From: UBA4582 sp002389265
GTDB taxonomy: Bacteria > Pseudomonadota > Gammaproteobacteria > Pseudomonadales > Azotimanducaceae
DNA length: 64,000 nucleotides
Direction: 5' to 3'
Assembly: GCA_943788825.1 (NCBI GenBank)
Contig: CALSRT010000002.1
Span: 186,001 to 250,000, forward strand
The notes under the pieces were generated by a model. That model saw only the letters and a list, made by a program, of their open reading frames with translations. It had not been told where the DNA came from and did not search any database. This document shows positions 61,755 to 64,000 of this stretch, one piece after another. Position 1 is the first letter of the stretch. Each line of letters begins with the position of its first letter. The position numbers and the translations under genes are program-made.

Positions 61755-63322
61755 AAAGCGCGTTGACGCTAAATGAGATTCAGGTTGAGGATGAAATCGT
61801 ACTCGGTTGTTCAGCGGATGAGATTCTTGGGCGATTACCCCGCCGCTTAAGTCATCAGATCCTCTCCTGGGTTGATAAAACCCCAGACGCTCCTGCGGTG
61901 CGGGAAGCACAGCAGGAGTTGACTTATTCTCAGCTCGGCGCCAGCGTCGAGGAAGCCAAAGGTCTGCTGGTTCAAGCGGGCCTGCGTCCCGGTGATCGGG
62001 TGATGCTGGTGGCAGAAAATGGGGTCGCCTTGTTATGTTTGTTTTTGGCGATCAGTGAACTCGATGGTATCGCTGCCGTGATCAATGCGCGGTTATCAGA
62101 TCGCGAGATCGACCTGATTGCCGCTGATTGTGACCCGCGCTTGATTATCACAACGTCGCCAGCAGCAGATGTACATGGCGCGCGCCTTGGTGCGACTTGG
62201 CTTGTCACCACATTTGGTGATTTAGGCTGCACAGCACCGCGGGACAGTGAGCCCGAAGTGGTAGCAGAGGACCCGGCTCAGCAGGTTCTTGCCATGATCT
62301 ACACCACCGGAACAACGGGGACACCGAAAGGTGTCATGCTGACCCATCAAAACCTGTCCTTCATTGCCTTTATTTCAGGCAAGCTGCGCGGTATCCAACA
62401 GGGTGACAGGATCTATTGTGTCTTGCCGATGTCCCATGTCTTTGGCTTGTCTGCTGTCAGCAGCTCAGTGTTGTTCAGCGGCGGCTGCGTGCACTTGGTG
62501 CCTCGATTTTCTGCGGCTGAGGCGCTGCGGGCGATTGAGGAGGATCAGATTGTTGGCTTTCTCGGTGTGCCAACGATGTATGCCATGATGCTTGAGATAC
62601 TGGCGCAGCGTCCTGAGTGGCAACCCGGCGAGCTACGGTTTATGTTCTCCGGTGGTGCGCCCCTGGATCCTCATTTAAAAGCCCGGATCGAGTCGACATT
62701 CGGCATGCCTTTGCATAATGGTTACGGGCTCACAGAGAGCGGCCCCACGATCTGTCAGACGCGCTTATATGCGCCCCTGGCGAACTGTTCTGTAGGCTAT
62801 TGCTTACCCGGTGTCCAGATCAAGTTGCTAGGCAAAGCAGGTCAAGCCGTCGCTGCAGGTGAAATCGGTGAATTGTGGGTTAAGGGTCCGAACATCATGA
62901 AAGGGTACTTTCGGAAACCGGAGTTGACCGCTGAAGTTGTTAAGGATGGCTGGTTCAACACGGCAGATCTAGTCTTTCAAGATCCTTCTGGTGCTGTCAA
63001 TATCGTCGGTAGAACGAAAGAGCTGATTATTCGCTCTGGATTTAACGTTTACCCGCCTGAGGTTGAGGCAGTACTTGCCAGCTACCCGTCTGTCAGTGTG
63101 TGCGCGGTGCTTGGCCGAAAAATAGAGGGTGATGAGGAGATCGTCGCTTTTGTTCAGCCAGTGGAGGGCCAAGCGATCGATGTTGAAGGGCTGCTCAGGT
63201 ACGCCCGTGACTATTTAGCAGGCTATAAGTTACCCAGCAAGGTGGTGGTTCGAGCCCAGTTACCCACGGCCCCATCAGGCAAAATTCTCAAGCATCAGCT
63301 TCAGGGGTTGGCTGACGAATAG
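61751..63322 (+). CDS. AMP-dependent acyl-CoA synthetase/ligase
   Basis: Activates a carboxylic acid with ATP and joins it to CoA. The ANL-family motifs are clear: the P-loop IYTTGTTGTPKGVMLTH, GYGLTESGPT, and WFNTADLVFQD with RTKELIIRSGFNVYPPEVE (the adenylation and hinge regions). The last lysine in APSGKILKHQL is the catalytic lysine. The 523 residues suggest a fatty-acid or similar acyl substrate, but the substrate cannot be told. TTG 61751 overlaps the dsbA stop by 4 bases, so translation is probably coupled. Confidence 0.92.
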   Translation: MKSALTLNEIQVEDEIVLGCSADEILGRLPRRLSHQILSWVDKTPDAPAVREAQQELTYSQLGASVEEAKGLLVQAGLRPGDRVMLVAENGVALLCLFLAISELDGIAAVINARLSDREIDLIAADCDPRLIITTSPAADVHGARLGATWLVTTFGDLGCTAPRDSEPEVVAEDPAQQVLAMIYTTGTTGTPKGVMLTHQNLSFIAFISGKLRGIQQGDRIYCVLPMSHVFGLSAVSSSVLFSGGCVHLVPRFSAAEALRAIEEDQIVGFLGVPTMYAMMLEILAQRPEWQPGELRFMFSGGAPLDPHLKARIESTFGMPLHNGYGLTESGPTICQTRLYAPLANCSVGYCLPGVQIKLLGKAGQAVAAGEIGELWVKGPNIMKGYFRKPELTAEVVKDGWFNTADLVFQDPSGAVNIVGRTKELIIRSGFNVYPPEVEAVLASYPSVSVCAVLGRKIEGDEEIVAFVQPVEGQAIDVEGLLRYARDYLAGYKLPSKVVVRAQLPTAPSGKILKHQLQGLADE

Positions 63323-63337
63323 GTGCTAGGTGCCTAA

Positions 63338-63637
63338 TCAGGCAATCGTATTCTTGGCGTCATCCACCCGGCGTTTGAGTTCCTTGCCTGGTTTGAAGTG
63401 GGGCACGTACTTGCCAGGTTTGTTGATACCGACTTCTCCGGTTTTCGGATTGCGTACTGATCGAGGCTTGCGGTAATGGTTTGAGAAGGTACCAAAGCCG
63501 CGTATTTCAATACGCTCGCCGCCTGCCAATGACTCAGACATGGTATCAATAATCGTTTGAACGGCTAGGTCCACATCGCGGCTAGTCAGTTGATCCAGTT
63601 TGTCGCACATTCTCTTGATGAGTTCAGATTTATTCAT
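63338..63637 (-). CDS. ihfB: integration host factor beta subunit
   Basis: DNA-bending architectural protein of the HU/IHF family. The 99 residues begin MNKSELIKRMCDKLDQLTSRDVD and contain the signature GERIEIRGFGTFSNHYRKPRSVRNPKTGE, with the beta-arm KYVPHFKPGKELK; this is IhfB rather than HU. It converges with the acyl-CoA ligase with a 15-base gap. The usual upstream neighbour rpsA is not visible in the 360 bases before it. Confidence 0.93.
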   Translation of the reverse strand: MNKSELIKRMCDKLDQLTSRDVDLAVQTIIDTMSESLAGGERIEIRGFGTFSNHYRKPRSVRNPKTGEVGINKPGKYVPHFKPGKELKRRVDDAKNTIA

Positions 63638-63689
63638 ATAGGCAGTGCTGGACAGATTGTCGAGTCTCGAGAAGCTTGGTAAGTTTTAT

Positions 63690-63717
63690 ATATTACAAGT
63701 TATGTGTCTAATATCAA
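63690..63717 (-). promoter_or_regulatory. candidate ihfB promoter
   Basis: On the minus strand TTGATA (63712-63717) and TAATAT (63690-63695) are 16 bases apart, 50 bases before the ihfB ATG. The -10 matches four of six consensus bases. The surrounding DNA is very AT-rich, so chance is not negligible. Confidence 0.45.
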
Positions 63718-63835
63718 CGCTTTATATACCAAATTTGAAGTGAAAAATTATAAGCTTGAGGTATCGCGATGATCATATTCAACTATGATCAGGTTGCTCT
63801 TATCCAGGCAGCCTTAGGATTATCGCCGTACCGCA

Positions 63836-63864
63836 TTGAATCAGCAGGAATATTCGCCTAGAAT
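63836..63864 (+). promoter_or_regulatory. sigma-70 promoter of the right-edge gene
   Basis: TTGAAT (63836-63841) and TAGAAT (63859-63864) are 17 bases apart, close to consensus, 50 bases before the ATG at 63914. Confidence 0.6.
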
Positions 63865-63913
63865 TCGCCATGGCGAAATCCAGTCGGTTTTTCGGCCTCC
63901 ATGATAGGGGTCG

Positions 63914-64000
63914 ATGCAGTTGTTACCCAGTGTTGTTGTCCACAACCTCCGCACTCGCCTGCCCAATTATCCTGAGAACAACCAGAGCGTACTGCTATCG
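63914..64000 (+). CDS. start of an unidentified gene (3' end outside window)
   Basis: An open frame begins at ATG 63914 and runs to the window end for 29 codons (MQLLPSVVVHNLRTRLPNYP...) without a stop. AGGGG lies five bases upstream and a near-consensus promoter 50 bases upstream, so the frame is probably real. I do not recognise the family from 29 residues. Confidence 0.55.
   Translation, partial: MQLLPSVVVHNLRTRLPNYPENNQSVLLS

Overview
The window is the origin-proximal part of a gammaproteobacterial chromosome. Gene order around the origin (rpmH-rnpA-yidD-yidC-mnmE ... mnmG-rsmG-parA-parB-atpIBEFHAGDC-glmU-glmS on one side, dnaA-dnaN-recF-gyrB on the other) is the Pseudomonas-like order. 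Further right come other Pseudomonas-like neighbourhoods: trkH-trkA-rsmB-fmt-def / LysM / dprA, the coxB-coxA-ctaG-coxC-DUF2909-SURF1-cyoE-SCO cluster, and thrB-DUF2782 / polA / sRNA / engB / cytochrome c4 / dsbA. A free-living aerobic Gammaproteobacterium of the Pseudomonadales/Cellvibrionales type is likely; I cannot name a genus.

Layout. 1-2086: uvrD, whose 3' end lies outside the window. 2187-5375: glmS and glmU (UDP-GlcNAc synthesis). 5426-12604: the complete atp operon, with a recognisable promoter and terminator. 12678-16914: parB, parA, rsmG, mnmG. 16915-17462: a poorly coding stretch. 17463-17588: a 41-residue zinc-ribbon protein. 17838-21786: mnmE, yidC, yidD, rnpA, rpmH. 21787-22352: oriC, with an AT-rich tract and DnaA boxes. 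22353-29490: dnaA, two tandem dnaN genes, recF (carrying two parS sites) and gyrB. 29474-33101: gmhB, glyS, glyQ on the minus strand. 33277-34772: tag and lpxL. 34811-40370: trkH, trkA, rsmB, fmt, def. 40514-47016: LysM protein, dprA, purE, tsaC, aroE, prlC, yheV-like. 47139-55268: an aa3-type cytochrome oxidase locus with assembly factors. 55282-59239: thrB, DUF2782 and polA. 59337-59542: a probable sRNA gene. 59646-63637: engB, cytochrome c4, dsbA, an acyl-CoA ligase and ihfB. The right edge holds the start of an unidentified gene.

How it fits together. Genes left of oriC are all on the minus strand and most replication genes to the right are on the plus strand, so both sets run with the replication forks expected from an origin near 22.0 kb. 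ParA, ParB and the two parS sites form a complete origin-segregation system within 15 kb. The cox locus encodes the oxidase subunits, the copper factors (CtaG, SCO) and heme O synthase. The heme A synthase gene expected just before cyoE is absent from the locus.

Most of the window is housekeeping DNA. The items that deserve a second look are the divergent extra sliding clamp between dnaA and the canonical dnaN; a polA-engB intergenic sRNA with a sigma-E-like promoter, a 15-bp triplicate repeat and C-rich loops (position and features resemble ErsA of Pseudomonas and Spot 42 of enterics); two parS sites embedded in recF; and the missing heme A synthase gene. I saw no CRISPR array, prophage, insertion sequence, tRNA or rRNA gene.
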